Shown: in pieces, positions 10,322-22,941 of the stretch
Numbering within the stretch: position 1 is the stretch's first letter
Layout of the letters: each line of letters begins with the position of its first letter
Assembly: GCA_030141585.1 (NCBI GenBank)
Contig: JAQIFP010000021.1
Coordinates: forward strand, 25,861 to 89,860
Direction of reading: 5' to 3'
Length of the DNA stretch: 64,000 bases
Source: Ophryocystis elektroscirrha
Lineage: Eukaryota > Apicomplexa > Conoidasida > Neogregarinorida > Ophryocystidae
Made by a program: the position numbers and the translations under genes
The notes under the pieces: generated by a model
The model's database searches: none
Seen by the model: the letters and a program-made list of their open reading frames with translations, nothing else
Told to the model about the DNA's origin: nothing

Positions 10322-11729
10322 TTATTTTTTTCGCCTTAAAGTTTCTTTCAATGATTTTATATTGTGGCTTCTATTTTTTTCTTTCATCATATGAGGTTTT
10401 AATTTGATGTATGTATAAGGTAAAACATTTGTAGATTTTTTACGCTTTTGAGACTTTGGTTTTGAATTGACTTTAGTATTTTGTCGATCTAAGTAAATAT
10501 TCAAAAAAAATTGAAATTAACTTACGAATTTTTTTCTTTTTTTTGGAAAGTCTATCTGTTATTTGAGGCTTCAATTTAGCTAAATCAGTAAGACTTTTGA
10601 TATTCTATAAAATTTATTAATACATTTTTAAAGAATGATTACTGTTTTGCAAACAAAAGGGTTGGCTTCTTTTTTGTTGATAAGATCTTTGTATGTAATT
10701 TCAAGGTTTTCTGTAGTGCGTTTTTTCTTCGTTGGATTTTTTCTTAGTAAAAAGTTATTTTCTTGGGGATCTAATATATTGAATTCATCAGTTTCTAGCA
10801 GAAAAGTTTCAGTATTGGGTCTTTTATTTCTGGATTGATTCTAAGAAAAAATAGAGATTTTTATGATGAATTACTTGTTTGGTTTGATTATTATTGTCTT
10901 CTTGTTCTTCTTCTTCTTCTTCATCTGAAGAAAAATCGATGGAGAATTGATTCTGTGTGTTTTTCAGAGCAAATAGACGTTCATTTTCTTCTTGATCACT
11001 TGTATCTCTCTGATGAGATTTTGTTAGCTTAACTTTTTTTCTGCGGATTTGCTTGTCCATATATGTCAGAAACTGTTTATGATTGACTGGGAAGATACTT
11101 TGCAGTGTTTCCACACTCTAATAAATACATAAAATGATGCTTTTTTTTTTACAAGTTTCTTAACAACTTTTTCCAGTAAGTTTCTTATTGGTAAACGATA
11201 AGTGTTATGATGAGGAGAATTGAGTAAAGGCTCAATGTAAGTTTTTACAATATCAATTAATTCTTCTTTAGGTATATATTTTTGATATTTCTAATAAAAT
11301 TATCATTTTTAACACATTTAATTACTCGTATGTATAACAAGCCTGATGCATATATTTGCTTCTCTGGTTGCTTTAAACATAATACTGCCAAATTGAATAT
11401 ATCCTTCATCAAAGATTTGTCAAGCTTATCCCCATAATATGAAACTAGTAATGTAAGAGCTTTATAAGTCACGCATCGCATAGTTGTAGTTTTCGCTTGC
11501 AATCCAGGTATTAAAAACGTAAATAAATCATTTTCTATAAATTAACAATTTATATACAAAATAAATATAATATATATATTATATTATATTTATTTATATA
11601 CATATTATATTTATTTATATATATTGTTTATATAAATTATATATATATACAAATATTAATATTATTGTATTTATGTAAATATGTTATTATTTTATTATAT
11701 GCAAATTATATAAATTTATATTAATAATT

Positions 11730-11776
<47 letters not shown>

Positions 11777-14700
11777 TAATTTATATATTAATGTATATAC
11801 CAGAGCAGATATTTTCAGCTATTGCTTTAAACAAATCTTGAGATTCAACTTGAACGGATTTATTGAGACTCATTAGATTAAGCAAAGTTTCGGGTATTAA
11901 GGAAGAAAGAATATCAGAAATAAATGGTTTTTCCGCAAAATTGTGTTTATGTAGAAATTTAACGAATATACGAAGAAAGCTTGTTCGAGTTTTTAGTGCA
12001 ATTGAGCGACTTATAACGCGTATATTGTAGATTTGATCCCACATACTTTTTATTTGATCATCTGTTACAATAATATCATTACAGTCTATCATAAATCTTT
12101 CAAACAAATGCTTTAGTAACTTGTAGAACCTTGGAACAGCTTTGATTAATATACGTTCTGCTATCTGTGTTGGTGTTGCTAATGTTAATTGAGTAGGTTT
12201 TGCAATTGCTTGATTTTTTGTCTTTTTGCTATTTGCATGGCAGCATTTTTGTAAAATATCTAAGAATAATTGTATACATAATAGAACTTCGTTAGTGGAG
12301 ATTTGATTTATTAAAATGTCAATTACATCTATTAGACTTTCGCATTCACTTGACTGTAATGTTATACGGGCATCTATAGAACTGTCATTTTTAGATAATA
12401 TAATATCTATGGATTTATCAATTGTAGTTTTCAAAGCAGATGTAAAATTTCGGAGATTTTTCTCTAATATATCTGTATCACATATATCAACTAAGTTTCT
12501 TAGAGTATTGAAAAAAAGTTGTGAGATTCTTGAGTTTTCACTTTGTACTATGCTTAAATTCTGCAAAAAAAAACCCGTATTTTTTTTTTTTTTTTTTTTT
12601 CAACGTTCTATATGAAACTTAAGCATAAATTTATTTAATTAAACTAGATTAAATCGAATTTATAACTAATTAAATAAATAAATGCAATTATATAGATTAA
12701 ATTATTATTCAGATAAGTTCTAAAGAAATTATTATCAGCATTTAAATACTGAAAAAAGTAAATTTACCTCTTGTGTGAGAGATTTTTGGAATTGTAAGAA
12801 ACGAACAACTAAAAGACCCATAAACTGATTAAGTTGAGATTTAATGAAAAATTTGGAGCTACATGGGTCTTCATTATTCCAAAGATACTTTAGAAAATAA
12901 AACTCAGATTTATCTGTGGATCGAACACTTTTTATTTGATTAATTAGAATAATAAGAGCGGAACATATATGGTTTCGGATATTTGGAGAATCTAAATTAT
13001 TCATCATCATAGTACAAAGATTTTTTGTATCTTCTTTAGAAGTAAAAATGGCATATGCATCCAAAGATTCTCTAAAAAAGTTGGGTAAAAGGGACCATAT
13101 TTGTTCTTCTAATAACTTGTACTGTTTAACTTCAACTAATTCGATGTCACTTGCAGCAAGTTTTGAAGCTTTATTGTGAAGTTGGATTGCAATTTTGTTG
13201 AGAATATCCATGAAAAATCTCAAATGATCTCTTTTCAAGTAACTGCTTAATATCGGCAATAGCCATGCGTTTGATGCTATTGTGAAATCTGGAGATCTCA
13301 ATGATGTGCTTAATATAGGATTAAGGTTGAAATATGGAATCTCTATAAGCGTCGTCATATCAAAAATATGAAATATTCCACTTATGCACTGCTTCAATTG
13401 TCTCCTGTAAGAAAAGATAGTTTACAAATCGACTAAATCCCTCATTTTAATGCTTTCAAATATGTTTATACATGTTACTAATAGTCATTAAACATAATAT
13501 TTAACTCTATTATTATTTTAAACGGGTATATAAAATTAGTAACAAATATTTTTTAAGGTTTGGTATTCAATACTAGATAAATATATATATATATATATAC
13601 TAATTATTATTATACATATATATATATAAAATAAAAAACTTATACTTACATATATGTATATAAATATATATGTCTATATTCATATATATAAATATCTATA
13701 GATATAAGCATACATATATATATACATATATATACATATATATATACATATATATACATATATATATACATATACGTACATATATACATATATATACAAT
13801 ATATATCAATATATACTCAAAAATATATATATATATATAAATAATTATTTAGATTATATGTATTTGAATGAAATTTAGTTATATTACTTATAAATTTGAA
13901 TTTCTTGAAGTCTAAGCTGTCTGTACTGAATTTCAGTGTCATCTTGATTATTCGCTTCAGTTTGTAGAGTAAAAGTTTCATTTTCTTTCAGAATTTTCGC
14001 AATAGCCGTTATACCAGTTTTAAAAATAGTAGAGAACCAGTATCTTGAAATGATAGTATAAAATTCATGGAAAGGAATTTTGATTAGTTGAGTATATACA
14101 CTTTCTTCATTTTGAAACTTGATACCGGCGTAATTTTGCGCATCATTTTTATATAATTGTAACAATACTTTCACAAAATAAGAATTGTTTCGACAAATAT
14201 TAAAGTAATCTATAGAAATTTCCGTTAATTTATTAATTATAATAGTCCATAACTGAAACGTTACTTTCCATAAATGCTTATTTTTTAATAATAAATGTGT
14301 ATTTAAGAAGGTTATGAAACACGGTATTATATATGTGCTAGCTGTGGAATAATTGACTATTTTTTGAATTGAAGATATGCCTTCATTTACTAAAGCTTCA
14401 TTTGACATTTCCAGTATTGATTTATATACGCTTTTGTCAGAAAAAAGTGTATGGATAACATCCATAATACTAGTTCGTAGTTTTAAATATAAATCACAGT
14501 CATCAGACAACTTTAACTTTCCGCTGAACATATTTTGAGGAGCTAAGCTATCGAATATAATGTTTTTCATATCTATAAAATAGTTGCTTTCTTTGACTAA
14601 ATGATTTGTGTACAATAGCATATTTTGGATGCTATTTGAGAGTATAGATAATATCAAAGGTATAGCGCCATGGAAATTGGTCATTCTTGAACCAAGTCGA

Positions 14701-15494
14701 TTCACCTCGTATACTATATTTTCGCATTTTTTATAGTGATCAAAAGTTGTTATTGGTAATTGGCTAAAAGCTTCAATAAAATAGAATGGTATTAAAGAAG
14801 ATTGTAATATATATTGGATTTGAGGAAATAATTTATTTATTATAAATGCATGAAGTTCTTCAGTCGGTAGTTGTAAACATAAAAAATGCAAGAATTCGTT
14901 GTAAAATGTTAAACGTTGCACTTCCAAAGCTTTTTTTCGATATAACCACTCGTATAATGCAGTAAATATAATTTCTGTGTCATGGATTTTGAGGTTTTGT
15001 ATATAAAGTTCTATTAGTTGAACAGAATTGTCATAAGATATAATAGTACAAGTAAATAGTATTTTCAATAATGTTTTATGATCACGATTGGTATAATCTT
15101 GCTTTAAATAAGTATGGATTAAGTTAAGCATAAGATTTATCAAGATTTGATGATTAGTATTATACGGCTGATTATTCGTAGCAGCACATATTATTTGATT
15201 GATAGTTTCAAGGTTTAATTCCGGCTTAGTATCCAGTGTTAGATTATATACTATATGTAATAATAAAGCTAAGGATACTGTGCGATCAGATACCGATTCT
15301 TTTGAATCTTGAGATAGGGTATCAAGTACAGAATTGAGTATATTTCGAATAGATCCATTGTTACTTAAAAATTCGATTATAGTATTATAAATGTTGATAC
15401 TTTTGTCATATACATCATCAGTCAGTGCTAATGTACTATAGAAATCTGTAGAGTGCATATATCTCTGTATAGTGTCCTCTGTAATATACTCCAT
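10322..15494 (-). CDS. RRP12: Ribosomal RNA processing protein 12 (RRP12) homologue
   Basis: HEAT-repeat nucleolar protein needed for pre-ribosome maturation and export. Minus-strand exons: 13888-15494, 12768-13404, 11801-12560, 11326-11534, 11153-11290, 10875-11117, 10643-10840, 10526-10604, 10322-10488; every phase agrees. It is 1345 residues, near the usual 1200-1300. Helical repeats fill exons 1-5. The RRP12-like segments are [20 protein letters not shown] and the C-terminal [14 protein letters not shown] region, followed by an acidic run ([10 protein letters not shown]) and a Lys/Arg-rich tail. The five 3' introns are 34-38 bp; the three others are 207-483 bp. The 35-bp intron at 11291-11325 looks like a frameshift until it is removed. 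The start lies 48 bp from the divergent gene at 15543. Confidence 0.85.
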
Positions 15495-15542
15495 TTTTTC
15501 AGCAATATATAGCTGAAATCAGTATATCAAAAGGAACGCTTA

Positions 15543-15794
15543 ATGAATAATAGTGATTTCGTTCATATTTATAATATTAATTGGAAGACTGTTCTAAATT
15601 CAACTAAACAGATAACTTTTCTATCATATGGTATTATATTTATAGCTTTAGGATTACTGTTTGCAAGTTTTGGATTTTCATTAATCAAATCCAGTTATCT
15701 CAGCGTGCAAATTAAAATATTAGTTTTTATAATATTATCATGTATGTCTATATACATTAATTGGATAGGATCTGTGTTCTTTTGTCGTGGTTAA
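15543..15794 (+). CDS. Small two-TM protein, unknown
   Basis: Single exon, 83 residues, ATG at 15543. Two hydrophobic helices (FLSYGIIFIALGLLFASFGF and IKILVFIILSCMSIYINWIG) are joined by a short polar loop, with a polar N-terminus. The arrangement recalls small TMEM230/TMEM134-like proteins, but I see no diagnostic motif. It is divergent from RRP12 with only 48 bp between the ATGs, so the two must share a promoter region. Confidence 0.6.
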   Translation: MNNSDFVHIYNINWKTVLNSTKQITFLSYGIIFIALGLLFASFGFSLIKSSYLSVQIKILVFIILSCMSIYINWIGSVFFCRG

Positions 15795-16455
15795 TATATA
15801 TTTCAGATTACCAAAGATTTTTCATTGCTCTGATCATAATTGTATAATTTTTCTTATTCTCCAAATTCAATATTATTACTAACAATATGTCTTTGTATAT
15901 TATATAATCTATATATATATATACATTATAATTGTTAATTATATTTATTAATTATAATTATTAATAATAATTATTAATAATAATTATTAATTATAATTAA
16001 TAGATATAATTGTTAAATATTGTTAGTGTTAATCCGACGGTGTAAACTTCATATTACACTATTCAAATTATTATTAATTTTATAGCAAGATTTGATGAAG
16101 ATTTAACAACGCTTTCGCCTTGACGTCGTTTATTTGGATTGGGATATGAATAAGACTTCTTATACAATTATGAAACAGATCAAAAAATATATTTTGTACA
16201 AATCATCATTTTAATTTTTTGTTCATAAAATGCAATCAACTGATAATTTTATTAAAAGGTACAATAGGAATACATACGAATGTCACAATTAAAAATATTG
16301 CTGAAAGTATCTACAAAATAAATATTATAATTAATTGTAGAGTAGAAACTTGTTGTTATTAATTATTAATAAATCAAAAAACGTTTAAGTTTCAATTGTT
16401 GTAAATAAATATTTGTTGTTGTCTCTATAGAAAAAGACGTACAATAAAAATTAAA
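15795..16455. other. Intergenic; possible unassigned exons
   Basis: TA-rich spacer with a TAATTATTAA-type repeat near 15945-16005. Around 16081-16315 composition rises. The minus strand there reads a hydrophobic stretch (ILSAIFLIVTFVCIPIVPF) and, separately, a basic stretch (YPNPNKRRQGESVVKSSS). No ATG or phase-compatible splice links them, so I call no gene. Confidence 0.35.
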
Positions 16456-17038
16456 ATGATTTATACAATTATTGTTTATTTATCATTATTTATAAACATA
16501 ATAAAATGTGATATAATAGAGGATGAATATGAAGAAATTCGTTTCCCTGCAGCACAATTTTGCTATCCAAACTTAAAATATATGGGTGAAAAAACATACA
16601 GCGAAGAGTATAATGCTTGTATAAAGCTTGATCTAAAAGATACTGTTCCCATCATTGATGACGTAAGAACATTAAAAAAAAAAAAACTGCTGTAGCCTTG
16701 TGAGTCCTATGTTAATTCAACCTGTATTCCCAAACGTAGATGCGCTTGTCCACCGAAGTAAAAAGAAAATATAAAAATGTTGCGCTATCACAAAATATAT
16801 AATATAAAATAATAATCTATTATATTATTATTATTATTATATAATAATATATATTATAATGATATATAATATTGTATAATAATTCTCATATACACTGTAT
16901 TAATTTATTACACATAAATATATATATATATATATATATATTAATTTATGTTATTATTAATTTATATTATTATTTATTTATATTTTTATTTATTCATATT
17001 ATTATATTTATTATATTATTTTAAAATAAATTTCATAA

Positions 17039-17083
<45 letters not shown>

Positions 17084-18137
17084 TTTAATTAATTATTTAT
17101 ATATAGTTTTACCAACAAAATGTATTTGTGTAGATGTGTGTATACTTTTATATATTTAAATCATTTTTTAAAACAATTTGAGCATGTTTTTTTCATCATA
17201 CATTTACACAGTGCAGCTGAATTTAAAGTTACAGTGAAAAACATGTATTCGTACACTAATTTTGAGTTTTGAGTGCAACTAATTAAATTTATTGAAATTT
17301 CGTAGTTTTGATATTTCGGAAAACCCTTTAAGCTGTATTAGAACAGAAACTTTAAATCAAAAAAAACCGAAATGTCCAGAAGGCTTTAAACCAGCGTTGA
17401 GCGCTGATCAAACTTCAATTAGATGCAAAAGTCATCAAGACACGGATGCAGACTGCGTAATAGATGAATACGTAATTTAAAGGTTTTTATAGCGTGCCTC
17501 AGGGCTCCAAATTGTGCACATGTCCAGCAGGAGGTACACTTATTCAATTTAAAAAAACTCCGTCATGTAGAAGATACATGATTATTACTTCAGAATACCC
17601 AAGAGAGTGTCCATTGGTAAATATATTCCATTAACTTTTTATACTATGCTTTATATATATATATTGATATTCCACAACAAACATGAAATATATAACGTAT
17701 ATTATATATATTAAAGGTATATGTTATATATAACGTATATTATATATATTTAACGTATATGTTATATATAACGTATATTATATATATTTAACGTATATGT
17801 TATATATAACGTATATTATATATATATTATACATAACACATATATGGTATATATAGCGTATATTATATATATATATATATAGCGTATATTATACGTATAA
17901 CGTATATTATATATATATATATATAGCGTATATCATACATATAACGTATATGTTGTATATAGCGTATATTATATATAGCATATATTATATATAGCATATA
18001 TTATATATAGCATATATTATATATAGCGTATATTATATATAGCGTATATTATACATATAACGTATATTATATATAGCGTATATTATACATATAATGTATA
18101 TCATATATTTAATGTATATTATATATAGCGTATATTT

Positions 18138-18170
<33 letters not shown>

Positions 18171-19073
18171 TTTGAATTAGCATATCTATATTTAAGTACA
18201 TTTAATATACAAATTACAGAGGAAAGTTAATCATGTTATATAATATTATAAAAATGTAAACTTATATATATCTTTATTACTAAGTTTATTATAGTATACA
18301 AATTAAGTTTTAAAACTATGAATTTTAGGGATTTACACGTACTGCAGACGGTTTAAATTGTGAAAAAATTACAATACTTCCATTTGAAGAGTATTGTACT
18401 GAAGAAAATTATAAACTAAGTCCTATTGAGTGTACAAGCCCATTAGTTAAAGACCCTCGAAACTGCTATCCTCGAAATGTACAGGATCGTGGTATAAGAT
18501 GTCCAAAAGGATACATGATAACTAAGGGAGTTATTAAAATAATTTGTGCTAAAGTTATTGTTTCTCCTGCTTACTATGACTGCAGGTAATAAAAGTATAG
18601 TTTACGTTAATGTCTACCAATATATTAAATATATATCCATTCAGTCATATTACATGGGGTTTTCCTCAGTCATCGGTGCACTGTATCATATAGTCTAATT
18701 ATTGCTTATAATTATATATATTAATTATTATTCACAAGACATGTTATACATATATATATATAATATACCGTGGATATTAGCCATGTACTTAGTATATTAT
18801 GTGTAATAAATAATCAAACACATTGGTGTTTTTGTTAAGCAATAATTACTTTAGTACAGCACATATATATTTAGGTTGTTTAAAAACGCCGTATTAGTAG
18901 AGCAAGAAGACCCTCGCACAAATTATTGCGTTTATAAAATGAAAAAGACACCAAATAACGTTATTCCAACTATTAAAGATATCTCTCAAAGATTAGATGA
19001 AAAGAAAATTTATAAAAGAATGAAAAATGTTCCTTTTACAAATATCGCAAATTTTACTGAAATATATATATAG
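16456..19073 (+). CDS. Cysteine-rich oocyst-wall-type (COWP-like) secreted protein
   Basis: Exons 16456-16662, 16696-16757, 17306-17471, 17503-17616, 18329-18585, 18875-19073; about 334 residues, all phases consistent. Signal peptide MIYTIIVYLSLFINIIKC. It then has spaced Cys modules with a CPxGF/Y core (CPEGFKPALSADQTSIRC, CTCPAGG, CPLGFTRTADGLNC, CPKGYMITKGVIKIIC) separated by acidic/polar linkers, and a Lys-rich tail. This pattern is that of the oocyst wall proteins of Cryptosporidium and coccidia, where disulfide-linked modules harden the wall. Introns of 33 and 31 bp alternate with ones of 289-712 bp. The donor used at 17472 is chosen because it keeps the Cys frame; 17457 would also do so. 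Confidence 0.8.
17640..18170 (+). repeat. Imperfect ACGTATAT/GCGTATAT repeats in COWP-like intron 4
   Basis: The 712-bp intron is filled with interleaved short units such as TATATAACGTATATTATA and TATATAGCGTATATTATA, in many degenerate tandem copies, and ends in a pure TA run. It has no coding content. Confidence 0.75.
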
Positions 19074-19254
19074 TGCTTATGAATTTTATTAAGTGCAATT
19101 TGCCTAACAGCTCAGCTACAGCATTCAAATATAATATTTGACATAGTGACTCGGTTGAATCGCTAGTATCATCACCGCTGCAATAGGCGTATAACCGATG
19201 TTGCAGTCTTCGGATAAGAAGACAAAGACCTATTAGAAAAATCATAACACGCAT
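19054..19254 (-). CDS. Possible small secreted protein, overlaps COWP-like 3' end
   Basis: Open frame of 66 residues with ATG at 19254 and a hydrophobic leader MRVMIFLIGLCLLI, followed by a Cys/Asp/Ser-containing segment (YAYCSGDDTSDSTESLC). Its base composition is coding-like, clearly richer in G+C than the surroundings. The last 20 bp overlap the end of the COWP-like gene on the other strand. No family recognised; it could be chance. Confidence 0.4.
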   Translation of the reverse strand: MRVMIFLIGLCLLIRRLQHRLYAYCSGDDTSDSTESLCQILYLNAVAELLGKLHLIKFISTIYIFQ

Positions 19255-19377
19255 GTTGGGACAGCAGTAATTTTGAAAAAAATTGATTATATTAAAAAAA
19301 AAAAAAAAAAAAAAGTTATAAGGAAAAAAATGTTTCTTTTTTTTTTTTACATTTTTTAAGTTTTTTTTTGAAAGTAA

Positions 19378-19892
19378 CTAGTAGAATTGTGAAGCGACAA
19401 ATTTTGAAAGTTTGGTTTTTTGATTAGAACCTTCTTTAGAGAAATAAGGTAAGGAATATGTTTTAATAACCCCGTGACTTGTACCAACAAGCAATAAATC
19501 ACCAAAATCATTAAAATCAAATACAGTAGGGTATTTCATAGATTTATCTTGACGAGGAAAGTTTTTGAACGTTGTGAGACTATGCAGATGTGTCTAAAAA
19601 TATTATCAAGAATCAATAACGTACGAGTTTAATAGCTTCAGGAGCAAATGAAGAGATCATACCGAGAATTTGATTTGATGGATGGAACTTTACTTGTGTT
19701 ACAATTGTTGTTAAATTTCCTATAGCCTAAAATAAAAAATATCAATTGTCGACTTATACATTATAAATTTATTCAAAAATAATTATACATATATATACAT
19801 ATATAGTATTTATATAAATAAATTTGAATAAATCATAGTTATAATATTATATAATAATAATACACAATATAAAGTTATTACTTAAAAATATA

Positions 19893-19943
<51 letters not shown>

Positions 19944-21794
19944 TATTTATAGAATTATAATTAAATAAATTATATTGATAATACTATATAATAATTATAT
20001 ATAGGATTTACTTTTTTAAGTAATATAATAATAATAATAAATAATTATTGCATATATAAAGCAAATATATTGATTTTTAATAAAATTATTAATAATAAAT
20101 ATGTTATGTATAAATTAAATAATTTAGGGAGTAATATTAACTTTAATTAGCTTAAAGTTTTCTTGTGTTGGTTGTTCTACAGCTTGTTGTTTGAAAACAG
20201 AGGACATTTGAAGATTGGAATTTATGCGGCGTACATCATATAAATTGACGTATCCAGTTTTAGAGCCAACGGCTAGAAAATGATCAAAGGGAGACAAGGA
20301 TATGGAGGTAACACAAGTTGAACCTTCATCTTTAATTCGTCTAAAGCAGCCTTTTTTACGTGTATCCCATTCGTATATCTAAACATTTAATTATTTAATA
20401 ATTTGATTACATAGCCTGATTCATCTCCTGTGTATAAGCACACTCCATACGAGTAGCTACTGGACGAAAAAGTAATGGCTCGTCCAAAATTATTCATTTT
20501 ATATTTTTGAACTATTTGATTAGTACGTTTATCTAACAACAATGTATATCCTTGGTCAGCTAAAACGGCGTGTAAATTTGAATCATTTGGAGCTATTGCG
20601 TATCCATGTAAAGTATTATATGTTTTATTTATTTGAAGGGATTCTGTAATATCCATAGATCTATAAAATTGCATTACATATATAATTATAGAAAATATAG
20701 AGTGCATATACAATTATATAGAGTGTATATATAATTATAAAGTGTATATATAATTATAGAGTGTATATATATAATTATAAAATATATCTATATTTATATA
20801 TAACTATAAAGTATATATATTTATATAGATATATAAGCAATAGAATGTAAATGATTACCCAGTTTCAATATTGTACTTGTATAGACTATGTTTGCCGCAT
20901 ATGCCTGATATGTAAGCTTCGTTATTAGGTATAGCTGCTTTAATATTCCGTCTAGAGAAATCAATAGATTTAATTAGCTTAGTATTTTTATGTCCGGCAT
21001 TCTGTAAAGTAAAATGTCTAAATAATACATTTTGCGTATATATATATATATATACATATCAGCTTATAAACAATCACATTATTGTTAAACAAAGAGTTGA
21101 TAGAAAAATATATTTAGCATATCAAATAACCTTATAAATATTGAGGGAGTTATCTCGGGCAGCAGCTATAAACAGTTTGGTACCGGGAACAAAGGAACAA
21201 ATAGTGACACAACTTCTATGGAGGAAGTAGCGACAATTAAGCTTACTGAAAATGATTAAAGTGATTGGCATCTGGAAGCGTTTTGTAATGAAGATTTTCC
21301 GAAGGCAAATGTGTATTTGTAGAGTTAATTAACTTTGTGGAGGAATGTAATAAAGAATCCACACCTTCAGATAACTTTATTTTTTTACTACGGTTTATGG
21401 ACTCTTCAGCTGATTTTTTTTTTAATTTGGAGACCCAATCGGAAGAGTTTAACTTTGAATTCTTAAATTTCTTCAATAATCTCTGAAGATTGGAAGCAGA
21501 GACGACGGTATCCTCCACTTCATTCTGATACTTTTTTAATTTCCGTAATTTTTGGAATTCTTGTATGTCTATATAATTTTCTTCATCTTCGGGATCATGC
21601 CATAATTTCTCTTCACTTTTATTAGAAACTGTTGATTCGGAGTCTTCTGAATCTGATATGTCGTGATATTCCTTAAATGCTTTTTCAAGCCATTCCGCTT
21701 CATCTACTGGTTCAATAAGTGCATCTGCGTTTGCTTGAACCACAAATAACTCGCTTTTGTCAGTTTCTAAGTTTTTTTTTGAAACTTCAGTCAT
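19378..21794 (-). CDS. UTP18: U3 snoRNP WD40 protein UTP18
   Basis: Component of the UTP-B part of the small-subunit processome in the nucleolus. Minus-strand exons: 21247-21794, 21131-21215, 20859-21001, 20411-20660, 20142-20378, 19625-19726, 19378-19593; 526 residues (family about 550-600). The N-terminus is acidic and low-complexity with the family's EAEWLEKAF and LWHDPEDEE segments. WD-type blades follow (KLFIAAARDNSLNIYK, ISGICGKHSLYKYN, FLAVGSKTGYVNLYDVR, LLLVGTSHGVIKTY). Three introns are 31-32 bp. The intron after 20142 uses a weak GTTAAT donor. The exon-1 donor overlaps an apparent TAA. Confidence 0.85.
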
Positions 21795-22287
21795 CCCGCC
21801 ATGTAAACCTTAACTAAAAAAATAATTTGAACATTTACATTTTTCTATATTTGTTTGGTTTAGTTGGCAGGGGTTCTTTCATTTGTAAGTAATAATTGAA
21901 AGTGTTCAATCATGCACTTCATTTTTTATTTAAAATATGTTAAATTTTCATATTTTAAAAAAACCGTACAATTATTGTATTTTTTATGTTCAATAAAATT
22001 TGTATATTTGCGGCTGTAACATTTCTAATACTACGCTCTTCTTGTCTAGAATATCCTTACTGTGTCAAATACATTTTTTATAACTACTCGAAAAATATAG
22101 ACAAAATATACATTAAATACAAAAAAACCAATTTATTTAGTAAACTTATATAACTTGTTAATTAAACACAATAGAACACTAATCAAAATGACGATTCCAG
22201 ATATTTGAAATTATAAAAAACCCTATTGTTTGTATGTTTTGGTTTAAATTAAATACTATATGGACAATGATTTGAGCTCAGAAGTAA
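21795..22287. other. Intergenic, upstream of UTP18 and of 5S rRNA
   Basis: About 490 bp with T- and A-runs. No gene, repeat or clear promoter element recognised. Confidence 0.4.
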
Positions 22288-22406
22288 ATTGTCGGCCATA
22301 TTTCTCTGTTAACACCAGATCCCATCCGAACTCTGAAGTTAAGCTAAGAAAAGGCTGATCAGTACTGGTATCGGAGACGGACCGGAAACACTCAGCTGCT
22401 GACAAT
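22288..22406 (+). rRNA. 5S ribosomal RNA, copy 1
   Basis: About 119 nt. The 5' ATTGTCGGC pairs with the 3' GCTGACAAT (helix I). The internal GATCCCATCCGAACTC and GAAGTTAAGC segments and GGTATCGGAGACGGACC are characteristic of eukaryotic 5S. A run of at least six T, a Pol III terminator, follows just before the assembly gap. Identical to copy 2. Confidence 0.95.
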
Positions 22407-22411
22407 TTTTT

Positions 22412-22511
22412 NNNNNNNNNNNNNNNNNNNNNNNNNNNNNNNNNNNNNNNNNNNNNNNNNNNNNNNNNNNNNNNNNNNNNNNNNNNNNNNNNNNNNNNNN
22501 NNNNNNNNNNN
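22412..22511. other. Assembly gap, 100 N
   Basis: Exactly 100 N between two identical 5S genes. A round-number gap normally means unknown length, so more 5S copies may be missing here. Confidence 0.95.
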
Positions 22512-22516
22512 TTAAA

Positions 22517-22635
22517 ATTGTCGGCCATATTTCTCTGTTAACACCAGATCCCATCCGAACTCTGAAGTTAAGCTAAGAAAAGGCTGATCAGTACTGGTAT
22601 CGGAGACGGACCGGAAACACTCAGCTGCTGACAAT
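22517..22635 (+). rRNA. 5S ribosomal RNA, copy 2
   Basis: Same 119-nt sequence and orientation as copy 1. The 3' flank is TTTTGT rather than six or more T, so it is a distinct copy and not a simple assembly duplicate. The repeat period across the gap is unknown. Confidence 0.95.
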
Positions 22636-22941
22636 TTTGTATATAGATAGTCTTATGATTATTATTGTATATATATATATATATATAAACCAACATTAAT
22701 AACTTTAACTTAGAGAACTGAGACATATATATAAAATAAATATATATGAAGAAAAATATATCTAATCTTTAGTTATGCACAAACTAATCATTTAGACGCT
22801 TGAATAAGTGAAAATATTTATGTGAGTATGTGTCTAAAGATATAAAATAACGCATATAAATTTGTGATGCTGTAATTTAAAAAAAATTATTTAATAAAAT
22901 TAGTATTAACATATTACATAGAAAAAATAAAAACAATTTAT

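Noticed and set aside
11291..11325. Apparent frameshift in RRP12
   Set aside because: Explained by a 35-bp GT-AG intron that brings the [10 protein letters not shown] region into frame; eight other junctions in the gene are also consistent.
22256..22554. Two frames reading through the N gap
   Set aside because: Both are translations of 5S rRNA across unknown bases.
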